From NCBI RefSeq assembly GCF_025118155.1, contig NW_026251387.1:496001-560000 (forward strand): a stretch of 64,000 bases of DNA, given 5' to 3'. The notes under the pieces are model-generated. The model made no database searches. It worked only from the letters and a program-made list of their open reading frames with translations, and was not told the DNA's origin. Numbering within the stretch: position 1 is the first letter of the stretch; every line of letters begins with the position of its first letter. Shown here piece by piece: positions 1-12,565 of the stretch. A program made the translations under genes and the position numbers. The stretch is from Cokeromyces recurvatus. Lineage: Eukaryota; Mucoromycota; Mucoromycetes; Mucorales; Mucoraceae.

Positions 1-1
1 C

Positions 2-2118
2 CTTTCTGATAGTGAACATCTTAAACCAGAAGATACATTAAAGAAATTAGATGGTAAAGAAATTGTTGCTATCGCTGCAAATCGGATGCGTCAATGGGAA
101 GAAGAACAACAACAACAACAACTTCAAACTGCTGACTCTGTTCATAGTGATAGTAGTCATACTTCAAGTCATACAACTTCTCTTCCTACACGACCTCGTA
201 CCGCTTCTTTAGCAAGTAGTCTTGGTTCTCCTAATCTACAACACGCTTCATTCTCTCCTAATGAATTGGCTTCTTTAGTACGTACTGCTTCTTTATCCTC
301 TGGCTATGACCCTGTTTCTGTCAAGAACATTCAGGAAATGGGCTTTGCTAAGGATCAAGCAGAGTCGGCTTTGATCTTGTCAAATCAAAATATGGAAGCT
401 GCTATTGCTTTATTACTTGAAAATCCAAAAAAGGTCGACGCTTATTTAGCTGAACAACGATTACAACTGCAACAACTAGAACAACAGAAACATTTTAAAC
501 AAATGTCCCATCCACCTGCAAGTTCAAATACGCCCTATTATCGTCGTTCATATTCTTTAAGTCAAGTATCTCGTCCATCTATTCCAATTTCACGTCAACA
601 CACTACTCCAACTACAGCATCAAAGAGACGTTATTCTTTACAACGCTTTAGTACTACGCCTACCTTTTTAAATATGATGGGTCATAAAAATACGAATAAC
701 CCTCCTTTATCAACGCATGCTGCCACTCCTACTTCTACTACTCCTTCTCCTCCTCCTACAACTATAGCAACAAATACAAATAAAAGTTGGAATCCAATTT
801 CTTTCTTGCAACAACAGAAACAAGCCATGGAGAATACAAATCTAAGTTCAGTGCGTAAATTGGGTGGATGGTTAGGTAAAGCAATGGAAAACTTGGGTAT
901 AGAAAATGAGAACGGTACTTTAGAAAAAAGAGAGCAAGCTATGATATCAACTCAACAACAAGCACCTCAACTAGTAGAATCATTTACAATCATGATGGGT
1001 ACAGTACAAGTGAAGACATCACATAATTTACGTTTATTAGTAACAAATGTCGCAACTGACATATTTCACCCTGAGCATTATGATCCATTAAGAGAAATGG
1101 CCTATCGAGCTGAAACAGCTACAAAATTGTATACAAGTCATCTAAGTGCTATCATCGTTCTAGTTGAAATAAGTGAGTTGATGTCGAAACGAAAAGAAGA
1201 TACGTCTATTACAGATTGGAGACTTTATCGTACAGGTAAAAGTCATAGTAATAAAGCCTTTTTTGAACGTTGTCGACAATCAACAGAATTTCATTTCCCT
1301 GATGTTGAAAGTCAATTAAGACAAATTGAAGAGGATTTTCAACCCCATCAATTAACTGAAGGTTCCTTTTTTATAACAAAACATTCTAATTTACCTAGCA
1401 CACAGATTGTATTTCATCTCTTGATTGATAGTACAGGTAAGTCATCTCGGGGACGACTCTATATGTATATATATATATATATATTTTAATTGTATTTTTT
1501 TTTTTTAAAGCCATCACAGCAACTCAATTATCCAATCGACATCCATTAATCACAGGTCTTCGTCATATATTGAAAATAACAACTCAGTATGATATTTCAT
1601 CATTATCTATCCCGCTTTTATTATTACCTGATCGATTCCATGAATTGGCTACAGATACAACAGAGACACAACGATCCAGTTGGCTACAAAAAAGGGGTGA
1701 AGTCGTGATGAAATGCATAAAGGGATTCTTGATTGAGAATTCGAGAAATGGGAAAAGAGTTCAAAATGAAGGTTTAGATCGAGCTGAAAGTATGGGAAAT
1801 GGTGGATTAAGAAATATTGAATTTTTAATACCTAATAATGCGGAGATCTATATGGGTCATCATTCCTTACAACAACATCCCTCTCATTCGCAATACATAA
1901 ATCATGGAACTAATACCACTACAACAACAACAACATCTACTACTACTACTACCACCACCACCACTACTACTGCTGCTATTACTACTAATAGTAATACTTC
2001 AGGAATAGATACTCCATTGGATACTAATGGTGCTCAGTCCATGTTAATTCCACAGGAGGTTGAAACTGCATTTGAACAATTTAGAGCTTTATTAGTCAAT
2101 CTATTCCGTACGAGTTAA
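2..2118 (+). CDS. UBA-domain protein, probable C12orf4/FERRY3-like, 5' partial
   Basis: The reading frame is open from base 2, so the start lies outside the window. Exons: 2-1436 and 1511-2118; the intron is GTAAGT...AAAG, and the codon split across it restores the frame. About 680 residues are visible. A UBA fold (VKNIQEMGF ... AAIALLLENP) sits near visible residues 108-150 and predicts ubiquitin binding. After a Ser/Pro/Thr-rich linker a conserved domain starts near residue 283 and contains ESTEFHFPD-like, FFITKHSNLP and SNRHPLITGLRHIL blocks. From memory these resemble metazoan C12orf4/FERRY3 (DUF2362), a subunit of an endosomal RAB5 effector complex; this is recognition, not alignment. 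A Thr-rich run (about 1917-1990) lies near the C terminus. The next gene is convergent, about 160 bases away. Confidence 0.6.
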
Positions 2119-2281
2119 AAAAAAAATGAATGTAAATAATAAAAAAGGAAAAGGAAAAGGAGGGAGGGAGCAGAGAGAAGAAAAAAAAAAAAAAGGAAGA
2201 ATTGACAGAACATTTTTTTTTTTTTAACATGACAATAATTTATTTATTTTTTTTTAAAAAATACAAGGTTTATTCGTTTAA

Positions 2282-3386
2282 TTAAGGATTTTCGTTGAAA
2301 AGCATTTCAATAGCAGCATTAACATTTCCTCCTGTAGCAGTTAAGGCTCTAATATTTTTTGCAGCATCCCAAAAACCCATTTCATTTAATTGCTGTAATT
2401 GAACTTGAAAACGTTCTTCAGGAGGACGATTATCAACAGGTGCTGGACTTGAACCAAAAAGTGCAGCCATACGTTGTTGTAATTGAGGATCAATAGGGGG
2501 CACGTTACCGAAACTAGCAAAAGGGTTTTGTTGTTGTTGTTGTTGTTGATTATTAGTATGAGTGGGTGAAGGAGTAGAGATGGCGCCAAAGGGATTACCA
2601 CCCATACCACTGTTTTGAAATGTAGAAGCCATAGTTGCCATTTGTCGAATCATTTCTGGATTTGAGAGCATCTGTCTAAATTCAGGACTTTGCATCATGC
2701 CACGAATTTCAGGACCCATACTGGCTAGTTGAGGATTTGTTTGGATAATGGAGTCAAGAATAGCAGGGTTTTGTAAAATATTTGACATGTATTGAGCAAA
2801 TAATGGATTTTGTAACATTTGATTTGTCATGGAAGGATCTAATCCACCAAAACTATTTCCCATCGCACCTGCACCGAAACCTGCACCAAACATATTGAAA
2901 GGATTACTTTGAGAATCAGCAGGCATGCCTGCAAATCCTGCAAAAGGGTTAGAATTAGGTGCTTGTGATGGCTGTGTAGTATTATTTGTTGTATTTGGTG
3001 TTGCTGAGGATGGTGTTGAGGTTGAGGTTGTTGTTGTTGTTGTTGCACCAGTAGTAGGAGCTGTCGAAGCTATATTTTTTTTTTTTTTAAAAAAAAAGTC
3101 AATGGATATTTCCTTTTTATTTATTTATTTATTTACCTTTAGCAGCTCCAGGTTGAGAACCCTTTACCATATGAACAGTATTACCATCTGCAATTTTACA
3201 GTCTGCTAAAGTATCAGGATCTTTTAGTACACGGCCTGAATAAATAAGTCTCTGTCTTTCAGCAGGAACTTCTGTTTGTTCAGCAATAGCATTTTTTAAA
3301 TCTAAAACAGTTTTATTGGTTTCAATAGTAATGATAAACTTTTTATCACTAGATGACTTTATATTAACGTTAATTGTATTCGACAT
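2282..3386 (-). CDS. DSK2: Dsk2/ubiquilin UBL-UBA shuttle protein
   Basis: Two exons: 3137-3386 and 2282-3069, phase-consistent, about 344 residues. Residues 1-76 are a ubiquitin-like domain (TVLDLKNAIAEQ, RQRLIYSGRVLKD, HMVKG). The middle holds STI1-type repeats rich in Asn, Met and Gln (NPQLASMGPEIRGMMQSPEF), then a short Gln run. The last ~45 residues are a UBA domain (LNEMGFWDAAKNIRALTATG). This order is diagnostic of Dsk2/ubiquilin, which carries ubiquitinated clients to the proteasome: UBL to the proteasome, UBA to ubiquitin chains. Length fits yeast Dsk2 (about 370). The intron carries a T-run followed by an A-run before its acceptor. Confidence 0.92.
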
Positions 3387-3606
3387 TTTGTTTAAAAAGA
3401 AAATAAAAGAGTAGAAAAAGAAAATGCCAGAATAATATTAAATGTATATTTTTTTTAAAGGAAAAAGGTGACGTATTCTTTCCATTTTTGTAAAAAAAAA
3501 TCCATCTTTTAACTGTAAATTAAAAAAAAATCACAAAAAAAATAAAATAAAATAAAATAAAATAAAATAAAAATGCACAAGTTTATTTATACAACATGAA
3601 GTCTAA

Positions 3607-4656
3607 TTAATTCTTTTCTTTTTTTGCCTTTTTTTTATCTTTTTTTTCCTTTTTCTCTTTTTTCTCCTTCTTTGACTTTTTCTTTTCTTCAGTTTTATTA
3701 TCTTCTTCACTATCTTCTGTTCTCTTTCTCTTCTTTGGTGTTTCATCCTCGACAGCCATTTTAATATCCTTTTCGTCATTCTTACTTTGATCCAATGTCA
3801 CTTCACCTGTTTTTGTTATTTAATATCCATTAAGAATAAGAATTAAAAGAAAAAAAAAAAAAGGGAGCCAGTTTAAATTTTACCAGAATAATATCCATAA
3901 GGCTTAAATCGCATTTTAAGACCTTCTGGTTGTTCTCTTTTATAAACGGGTCTATCAAGAATAGATTGAGCCAAGATAGTTGTATCAGGAATATCAATAA
4001 CTTGATTCAAAATTAAATACTGACTAAACTTCTTTGGAGCTATCAAATAAAATAAAATAAATTTATAGAAAATAAAATATGTCATAGTTATTATATTTTT
4101 ACCAAAAGTAAGGTTGCCGTTATCTTCACGAGTAGGAACTAAACAATCAAGTGACAGCATTTCATGACCACTAATGCCAATATCTAAACTTTCATCTGAT
4201 TCGCCATCTGATCCAGACTTTAAGTCAGTTGTAGTAGGTACTTTATATAAAGCATATTTGTCTCCTTCCTTCTCCATTTTACCTAAAGGCTTTTTTGAAG
4301 CCTTGTCAGAAGGTAACTTAAACTTCATATTAACTAGTTCTTTCTCATCAATCTACAATCCATTTTTAAATCATTTAATATATATAACTATATAAAACAT
4401 TAAATTTATGATTGCTTTACATTATCTGGAATACGAATTAACCAAAGTTCTTTATCATCATCTAAAAGAATCTCTTTGTCGTAAGGTGAATCGAATTTTG
4501 AAAGTGCAGGTTGAAATCCGTCTGTAGTACTTGTAATAAATTGTAATTAATGATAAGGTTTTTTATATACATATACATATATTTTTTTTTCTTTAATTTG
4601 AATATACATATATGCATGTATATATGTATATTTATTTACTTTAACAGTGAACTCAT
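3607..4656 (-). CDS. RPA34: RNA polymerase I subunit A34.5 (RPA34)
   Basis: Probable exons, transcript order: 4640-4656, 4421-4529, 4103-4352, 3884-4039, 3607-3806; they join in frame to about 243 residues. A34.5 dimerises with A49 on Pol I and helps initiation and elongation of rRNA genes in the nucleolus. Family marks seen: ELWLIRIPDN near residue 35, PKKFSQYLIL, and the signature PVYKREQPEGLKMRFKPYGY. The last ~40 residues are almost pure Lys/Glu, as expected of the nucleolar tail of this family. The 17-base first exon is inferred: no ATG is in frame in the next exon, and this short ATG exon has a GTAAAT donor and the right phase. The other exons are well supported. Confidence 0.82.
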
Positions 4657-6143
4657 GTTAATTCGTTTTAAATGGAGTAATATAAATATTAGATTATGAA
4701 AAAAAACAAAACAACAAAAAGGCTCAAAGATTTTTTTTTAGTCGTCACATATATGAGTAGTCACAAATATGAGCTGCAGTCCGTAGTGTATGTAGCCATC
4801 TTTTTTTTTTTTTTTTCGAAAATACACTTCCAGAAAAAAAAAAAAGATTAAAAATGCTGCCAGCAGTATTGTAGTTGTTACTATTTATTATTAGTGTTGT
4901 ACTTTGATGATGATGGTGATATAAGCAAATATAAATGTTATAAAGATATCATACGATTTTTTCTTACTATCGAAGTAGTAGAAGTAGTAGTAGTAGTAGT
5001 GGTAGTAGTGCTGAGCAAAATATTTATTTTTATAAACAACGCTTGCTGCTGATCTATTTTATTTCTTTCTTCTCCTCTCCCCCCCTTTTTTTTTTTTTTT
5101 TTTTTTTAATTATAACGTTGCATTATTATTAAGAATAAATACTGCGTAATGTAGACATGCATTTTTTTTTTTTTTAAAAAAAAATAATCTAGAAACGTAG
5201 TTTGTGTAACATTTAAAGGACAGAGAACAAATGTAGTGTCACTTCCAAAATTGGTGTAACCATAAATAAGTCCACAACAGTAGTTAGCAACAACAACAAC
5301 AACAGCCTACTAATAGTGGTAGTAAGACAAATAATGAATTTTCGTTTTTTTAGCAACAACAAGCTCACTAATATCCCGTGCCGCGCTTCAATAGTCGTAG
5401 TAGTAGTGATAGTATAACACAACTACTAATAATATAAATTGTCTTTTACTATATTTATACAGGTGAGACATTTTGTTTATTTATTTATTTTTTCTTCTTT
5501 CACAAAAGAACGTAATAAACAGTTGTTGTATTTATGATTATTTTTTTCAGCCTACTCTATTTTATAAAACATAAAACTCTTCTAGGCCAATAGGATATAG
5601 TTTATGTATAAAAAAGTCAGTTTTCTTTTCTTTTTTTTTTTCAGATTTATCATATTATGTAATTATTATTTTTTTCATAAAAAAAAAAAAAAGCTTAAGA
5701 ATCCGAGGAATGAAAGTAAGCTGCCTAAAACGGATAGTCATTCATCAGGGGGATACACATACATGTACACACACAAAAAAAAAAAGAAAAATCTAAAAGA
5801 ACAACAAGTTGTTTCCTTTTTCATTTCATCAATGTAGTTAGTCGCATGTTTTTGATTTGAATCGCATATTACGTTTTATGATTATCCAAATGTCTGCTTC
5901 CGATTGGTATCCAACAATTTGTTACCATGAAAATCAGCCTTCTTTTTAAAAAAGAATATCATATTATTAATTTAAAAAGGCGTTGTTGTGTGACTATGAA
6001 AATAAAATTTCTGTGACGCCTTTTTTTTTTTAGTTTGAAAGAAGGGATAATCATAATTAGTCATCCATTTCAAACTCAGAAAATAATGGGAAAAAAAAAA
6101 ACTATAAAAGGAGGGTCAAAATGCAGAAAGTGATTGAATCTTT
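4657..6143. other. intergenic, no gene seen
   Basis: Promoter side of the A34.5 gene and upstream flank of the U2 gene. It contains long T and A tracts (about 5084-5107, 5162-5182), GTAGTA and CAACAA trinucleotide runs near 4975-5010 and 5288-5302, and short low-complexity frames only. No convincing coding exon or tRNA was found. Confidence 0.6.
6103..6110 (+). promoter_or_regulatory. TATA-like box of the U2 snRNA gene
   Basis: TATAAAAG lies 34 bases upstream of the apparent U2 start at 6144, in a flank of A runs. That spacing suits a TATA element. Its role is inferred from position only. Confidence 0.5.
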
Positions 6144-6333
6144 ATCCTCTCAGGCCTTTTGGCTAAGATCAAGTGTAGTATCTGTTCTTTATAGTTTAAC
6201 AACTATAACGAGGGGCATGTCCCCTCAATGTTGTTAATCTAATTTTTTCCGCCTGGAATCCAAAGCTCTGGCTTGCTATCTTTGGAATCCACAGGTGTCC
6301 TTTGCCTTACACTACCCGCAAAGTGACGCCGAA
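6144..6333 (+). ncRNA. U2: U2 spliceosomal snRNA
   Basis: The 5' end reads ATCCTCTCAGGCC then TTTTGGCTAAGATCAAG, the near-universal U2 5' domain, followed by TGTAGTATCTGTTCTT. GTAGTA (about 6175-6180) is the branch-site recognition element. A G-rich/C-rich stem with a CATGT loop (around 6213-6230) fits stem II. An Sm-type site AATTTTTT lies near 6240-6247. Two 3' stem-loops follow, the last closed by GGTGTCCTTTGC pairing with GCAAAGTGACGCC. The length of about 190 bases matches U2. The 3' end is estimated from the last stem. This is the only structured RNA gene I recognise in the window. Confidence 0.95.
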
Positions 6334-6806
6334 ACCATTCTTTTTATCATTTTATATCTATTTTAAAGAAAAATGAAAAATAATAATAAAATATCTTCAT
6401 TATTTGGTTAGCAATTAATAATGGTATCTTTGAATAATGAAGAAAACTAGTGTTCATATTCATCAAAGAAGATGGATATAATAGTGCGTCTTCATTAATA
6501 ATAATAAAAAATGCTTATTATTCGTATTTTATAAATTATATTTATCATTTATTTCAAAATTATATACAAATATATCTTTTTTTTAAAAAAAAAGAGGAAA
6601 CGTTCGTCAAGATTATTTCTACATTTTATTTAATTGCAGCGAAAAATCCATCATATAAGAATCAAAACTTTTTTTTTTTTTCGTGGTTTCGAAAATGAGT
6701 TCATTTACTGTTAATATGATATTTTTGCATTTATGGGTTTCTGGTTCTTTTTTTTTTTTTTTAATTTAATTTTTTTTTCCGAGTCTTCTTGTATAAATAG
6801 GTCAAG
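6334..6806. other. intergenic between U2 and the EHD gene
   Basis: AT-rich spacer with several T and A tracts (for example 6566-6592, 6750-6778). It must hold the U2 3' processing signal and the EHD promoter; neither could be pinned down. Confidence 0.6.
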
Positions 6807-8676
6807 ATGTCTGGTATATTTAAGAAAAAAGATAATTATGTAAATACTCCAGGCAGAAATAATATTCAACATAGTACCACCACTGCCAATTGGGGTGATG
6901 ATGAATATGCTCAAATCATTGAAGGTGTCAAGAAGATTTATAAAACAAAGATTAAGCCTTTAGAGGTGACATATAATTTTGAAGGTGAGAAAAAAAGAGA
7001 AAAATTATTCTATGTGTTGCTTACTTGTCTCTATCTAAAAAAAAAAAGGTTTTCATTCTGCACCTTTGACAGATTCTGATATTGAAGCTAAGCCAATGGT
7101 TTTATTACTTGGTCAATATTCCACTGTAAACATATTATATTTGTATAAAAAAAAAAAGCAAAACGATAAGGGATATTTTTTTTTATAAATATTTACATTC
7201 TCTTATTTTATAGGGTAAAACAACATTTATTCGATATTTATTAGATAAGAAATATCCTGGTGAACATATTGGTGTGGAGCCTACAACCGATCGTTTCCTT
7301 GCCGTCATGAATGGTCCTGAAGATCGTGTCATTCCTGGTAATGCAGCAGCTGTTAATCAAGAATTACCTTTTTATGGCTTGAATCGTTTTGGTCAAGCAT
7401 TTTTATCTAGATTTCAGGTATGAATGAATATCCTTCTCTTTCTCTATTCACAAAATTCTTATTTTTTTTTTTGGGGGGGGGGAATTCACTCAAAATGTGT
7501 TAGGTCTCTGAGACACCTTCACCTGTATTAGAAAATATGACGATTATTGATACACCAGGTATTTTAGCAGGTGACAAACAACGTATTGAGCGTGGATATG
7601 ATTTTACACAAGTAACTGAGTGGTTTGCGCAACGTTCTGATTTGATCCTTTTAATGTTTGATTCATATAAATTGGATATATCGAACGAATTCAAGATGGC
7701 AATTCAAAGTTTAAGAGGACAAGAGGAAAAGATTCGAGTTATATTGAATAAAAGTGATATGGTCAATCAACAGCAACTCATGCGTGTTTATGGTGCCATG
7801 ATGTGGTCTCTCGGTAAAGTAGTTCAGACACCAGAGGTCATGCGTGTCTATTTAAGTTCATTCTGGACAGAGAAGCCCGCCAACTGTTTCGATGACTGTC
7901 GTGAGTTGATTGAAGCAGAATCAAAGGATCTTCTTGTGGATTTGAAGGAATTGAGAAGAAATGCAGCTATTAGAAAGGTAAACGAGATTGTGAAAAGAGC
8001 TCGTTTAGCAAGAGTTCATGCTATTATCATTGGCCATCTTAAAAAGGAGATGCCATCCATGTTTGGTAAGAAAAAGGCTCAAGAAAAATTATTGAAGAAT
8101 CTGGATCAAGAGTTTATAAAGATCCAAAACAAACATCATTTACCCGCTGGTGATTTCCCTAATCCGGATAGATTCAGACAAAATTTAGCTTTATATGATA
8201 TTGATAAATTTAAATCGCTCAAGGAGGACTTGATCCAAAGAGTCGATGAAGCACTTGCTGTCGATTTACCAAAGATCATGTCTCGATTCCCTATGGGGAA
8301 CCCTGAACTTGAAAAGTCACAATTAAACCCATTTGACCTTCCTGAAACAAGTTTTAAAGAAGTCGTGAATGGTCAATTACCTCCCGCCTTTTGGGAATAT
8401 AGTAACTTGGATAAGAATTCATATATGCCTACCTTTCAATCCTTACACCCTTGTGATGGCTTGGTGTCCGGTGCTGCAGTTAAACCAGTTTTAATGCAAA
8501 GTGGTTTATCGAATGATACACTTGCTCAAATCTGGCGTTTGGCTGATTGGGATAATGATGGTTATATGAATGCTGATCAATTTGGAGTGGCTATGCACTT
8601 GATTAAGGCAGTTGAATTAGGTGCTGAGTTACCAGCTAAATTACCAACAAGCATGATGCCTACTCGCAAAATTTAG
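6807..8676 (+). CDS. EHD: EH-domain ATPase of the EHD/RME-1 family
   Basis: Exons: 6807-6984, 7049-7125, 7214-7417, 7504-8676; all junctions keep frame, giving 543 residues, the usual EHD length. EHD proteins are dynamin-like membrane-remodelling ATPases of endocytic recycling. Seen: P-loop GQYSTGKTTF near residues 81-90 (interrupted by intron 2 exactly before GKT), IIDTPGIL near 167, NKSD near 235, a helical middle, and a C-terminal EH domain (about 449-535) with the EF-hand loop DNDGYMNADQF. N-terminal FHSAPLTDSD matches the family switch region. All catalytic motifs look intact. A 30-plus base T tract follows the stop codon. Confidence 0.95.
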
Positions 8677-8696
8677 ATTTTTTTTTTTTGTACATT

Positions 8697-8751
<55 letters not shown>

Positions 8752-8820
8752 GAATACACTTTTGTAATATTTAATATTGCATATAAAGACCCCTTTATTT
8801 ACTCTGCATAATATTTAATA

Positions 8821-9959
8821 TTAAGAAATCAAGACTAACCAAGATATCACAAAATAAAATAAAAATAAAGGGTAGACCTAATATTATTAAGAAAAAGAAA
8901 ATGTCAATTGATTTACTTGTAGTATTTTGCATATAAATATATAAATGTATAATTTACAGCTAAAGCTCGACGGTTTTGTAAATTGACTTGTGAGTCTGAC
9001 ATAAATCCTACAGAAGCTATTGACACATAATGATTAGATATTTCTAATATTTTTATATACATATATGTATGTATATAAACTGTATATTTACCATAAGTTG
9101 ACCATGCAAAAGTAATAATAGAAACAGGTAATCTAATCCATATAAAGCCTACAAAGACAGCAATGATAGCGGAAACAACAATAGGAAATAGACAATAACC
9201 AATAACACATACTGATTGAAAGAAACTAACAGCTCCACCCAACATTTTAGCATTTATTGTAACTATAGCTGCTCCTAACCAAACAATAACAAATACACCT
9301 GTGAATATAGCCACTGCTTGATTGTCAGGAGCTCTTAAACTCAAGACACTATAAGATAAATAAATAAGGATAAGTGAATGACTCATTTTCTTTTTCTTTT
9401 TTTTTATGCTTTACATGGCAAGTGTCAAACATAATAAAAGTGGACCCCAAAGATCCCCTAGATAAAGACATAAAAAAAAAGAATATACGTATACACAAAA
9501 TCAATAACAGGTACCAATATACTAGTGGTTACCTTCTTACAGTCTCTTAATACTTGTCGGTCACCTTTAGGATGCAAAACTTGTAATAATTTATTTCCCA
9601 CTTTTTTTAAATCTCGCGACTATTATTCTCACAAAAAGAAATAAGAAAAAAAAAATTAGATTTATACCATGTGTAATAATGTAATGTTGACTTACAATGG
9701 TTACAGTGACGGGCTCATCTAGAGTATCTTCCCCAGAATAGGTAGCAGCATGGTATTGAATGTTATTACTTCTAATGCTTTGTCCTATATTACCAGTGGG
9801 TAATGGTGATTGAGTTGTTGTTGATTGACCCGTCAAATCCAAATCTGGCTCAATGTAGGCGTTGTTGTCTTGAAAAGGATCTACTGTCGAATCAGCAAAA
9901 GGATTTTCATACTGTTCATTTCGATATTCCCCAGTGTTCAATTTGGTTGATGATAACAT
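8821..9959 (-). CDS. YIPF6: Yip1-domain Golgi membrane protein, YIPF6 type
   Basis: Six exons, transcript order: 9696-9959, 9541-9619, 9415-9457, 9092-9348, 8958-9016, 8821-8877; phases agree, 252 residues. YIPF proteins are five-span Golgi/ER membrane proteins that bind Rab GTPases. The cytosolic N-terminal third is polar. Next comes VLRDWDLWGPLLLC, a YIPF6 hallmark that spans two introns, then AVAIFTGVFVIVWLGAAIVT, LGGAVSFFQSVCVIGYC and a last span VYPLFLFYFVISW. The final exon encodes only 18 residues, easily missed, but it restores the conserved last helix. All membrane segments appear present. Confidence 0.9.
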
Positions 9960-10217
9960 GATGAATAAAAAAATAAAAAAAAAAAAATAGAAAAATAAAT
10001 AAAAGGGCCGAATATTAATGTGTAATAATTATGCTGTTTTTTTTTTTCATACATGTATAAATATATTTCCAAAAATAATAATTCGCATTTATTTATGACT
10101 GGGGAGAATAATAATCATACTACGTACAACGCTGGTTTTTATTATATGTGCGTGTATCTCTATATACAACTTTATTGATATTTTGTTTTGCATTATTTTA
10201 TATAATTATTATGTAAT

Positions 10218-11228
10218 TTAATCTAAGTTTTTACGCTTCAACATACAATAGTCTCCCCATGCTACACCAGGATTACCAGGTAACCAGAAGGCTCTTAATA
10301 ATCGATTTGAATTCTCAGCATCAATGAAACTATAACAATACATAGTTTCCCAATGTTTATCATCTCTTACATAACGAGGCTCAAGTTCTGAGACAGATCG
10401 AAGAGGGAAATCAACATCTACAAGATAATCACAATCCTCTTCTTTAACATAAACACTAGGATCTTCCTTATTCAGATCATTAAAGCCTTCGGGAGCAGTA
10501 CGAGCACCATACCAACCAAAGACACGACGTCTATAATAATGCTCTTGTCCTTCCATTTCATAAATACCAACTCTAATATCTTCTTCAAATTCCTTAGGTA
10601 ATTGTCCATCAAAGTTACTCTTCAAGAATTGAATACGTGTGTCACTGGGCAAGAAAAATTGTGAAGGGAAACGATACCACTCCTTACCAACACATACGTT
10701 TTTCAATTTAAGGTCTACATTATTCATAAAATCTTCTTGAATGTAGTTGCGATTGACGAGTTGGTCAGGAGCTTGTTCTTTCCAAATAGAGCTGTAGACG
10801 ACAAATGGGGCACGATAACGTGTCAAGAGAGCCAAAACACGAGAAATAGAGATGAGGCCATAGATAACCAAGATAACGATTGAGCTATAACGCAATGCAT
10901 TGATACGAATATGGATATTGCTGGTCAAGGCGGTTGCTGCACGGTAAACCCAGCTACGAATCAAATAGATGGAAATAGCAGCATTTAATGCAAGTAAAGG
11001 ATAAGCAACATACATGAAACGTTCTTCCTTATGTGCTTGAAGAGAAAAGACAATAAACCAAAGATAAAAGGGAACGAGCTTCAAACCTAAAACAACATAT
11101 GGCCAGATAGCATCTAATTTAGTAGAACCAGGAATACGATTACGATCAATATAAGCAGTAATAAGCTAAAAAAAAATACAAAAATAAAATAAGAGATAGG
11201 TCTATAGATAATACATGTACTTGAAAGA

Positions 11229-11265
<37 letters not shown>

Positions 11266-12565
11266 TAAAAACTTACAACGCAAACTGCAGAACCAATGGC
11301 CAAAATAAATACAATATTGAAGTTCAAAAGACCATTCACAATATAATGATACCAAGGTTCGGTTCCATAAAGATCAGGACCACGACCCTCAGAACCAAAG
11401 ATATTATATTTGATGATATTCCAAGCAACTACTGTATATTGACGATATATCATTTGATCCATTAATACAAGAATAAAGGTCAAACCAGCACCACAAATAA
11501 TAGCAGCTTCAAGTATACGAATAATACGTCTTAAACGCCAATGACCAGTAGGAAGAGAACGAACAACAGTGCCATCTTCTTGTACCATACTATCACGACC
11601 AAACACAAGGACTTCTTCAATAACAAATGGAATACCTATTAAAGCAGCAAATGGCCAACCTCCTAGAGCGCCTAAACCAATCCAAAATACAACCTTATAT
11701 GTACGTGTAGCATCAACATCAGATACAGGTTTTAATGCATAAGAAAATGCCATAAATACACAATACATAGCAAATGTCGAAGGTAAATAGGCTTTTACAA
11801 TTAAAATATTAGGAAAGAAAAAGAAGATAGATTAATACATTTCTCTCTCTCTCTTTCTTTCTCTTTCTTTCTCACTTTGTTTTACCTGTAGAGGCATTAA
11901 ACATGCCAACAGAGAAAAATAAAATAGCAAATACATAATGACCTACATGGACATTAATCTCTTCGGTAATTGTACGATAAAATTTAGCTTCTACAAAAGA
12001 ACATACACCAGCAAAGAATAAACGAATTAAATAAAAAGTTTGAAGCTAATGTATGTATATGTTTATTAGTCCTCAATTTCTAAAATGATTCCTTTTTTTT
12101 AATTTACCTTTGTAGATGCAATAATCTTTGTAACGAGACCAACTAAGGCATTTACAAAAATAAAAGCCCAACTTCTGATTTTATAAGCAGTTGAATATTC
12201 CCAAGTTTCTCTACCGTAGCCTTGTAATAAATAATGAGTTGGTTCCCAATAGTTGTATACTTCATCACAATCGTCTAAAATACGATATAATGCGGAAAAA
12301 CAGCGTACAATGAGCAAAACACGAAAGGCAGTTAAAAGAGATAATGAAAAAGTATTCTGCTCGTTTCTTACAGCTTCAGCAGCTCTATACAGGAATACAT
12401 TAAATAAATAATGTAAAAAAAAAAAAAGAAAAAAAAATAGGAATCTTACTTGATGGCATTGACATCACCAGCAGTTGAACTAGCCGCTAATTTAGCCTGT
12501 TGTGTTTGATTTTTAGCTTTTTTATTATTAATTGCTCGTGATCGTAATTGCGGTCCTGCCATCAT
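10218..12565 (-). CDS. ALG9: ALG9-type alpha-1,2-mannosyltransferase
   Basis: Exons, transcript order: 12450-12565, 12108-12384, 11886-12045, 11277-11791, 10218-11165; in frame, about 671 residues. ALG9 (GT22) adds alpha-1,2-mannose from dolichol-P-mannose to the lipid-linked oligosaccharide in the ER lumen. Seen: DDCDEVYNYWEPTHYL, the acidic loop motif of GT22 enzymes, near residue 85; many hydrophobic spans; FNASTAYLPSTFAMY; and the luminal block HKEERFMYVAYPLL, which points to ALG9 rather than ALG12 or the GPI mannosyltransferases. Two ATG codons lie in tandem; the first is used here. The C-terminal soluble part (about the last 180 residues) has no recognised motif. Confidence 0.9.
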
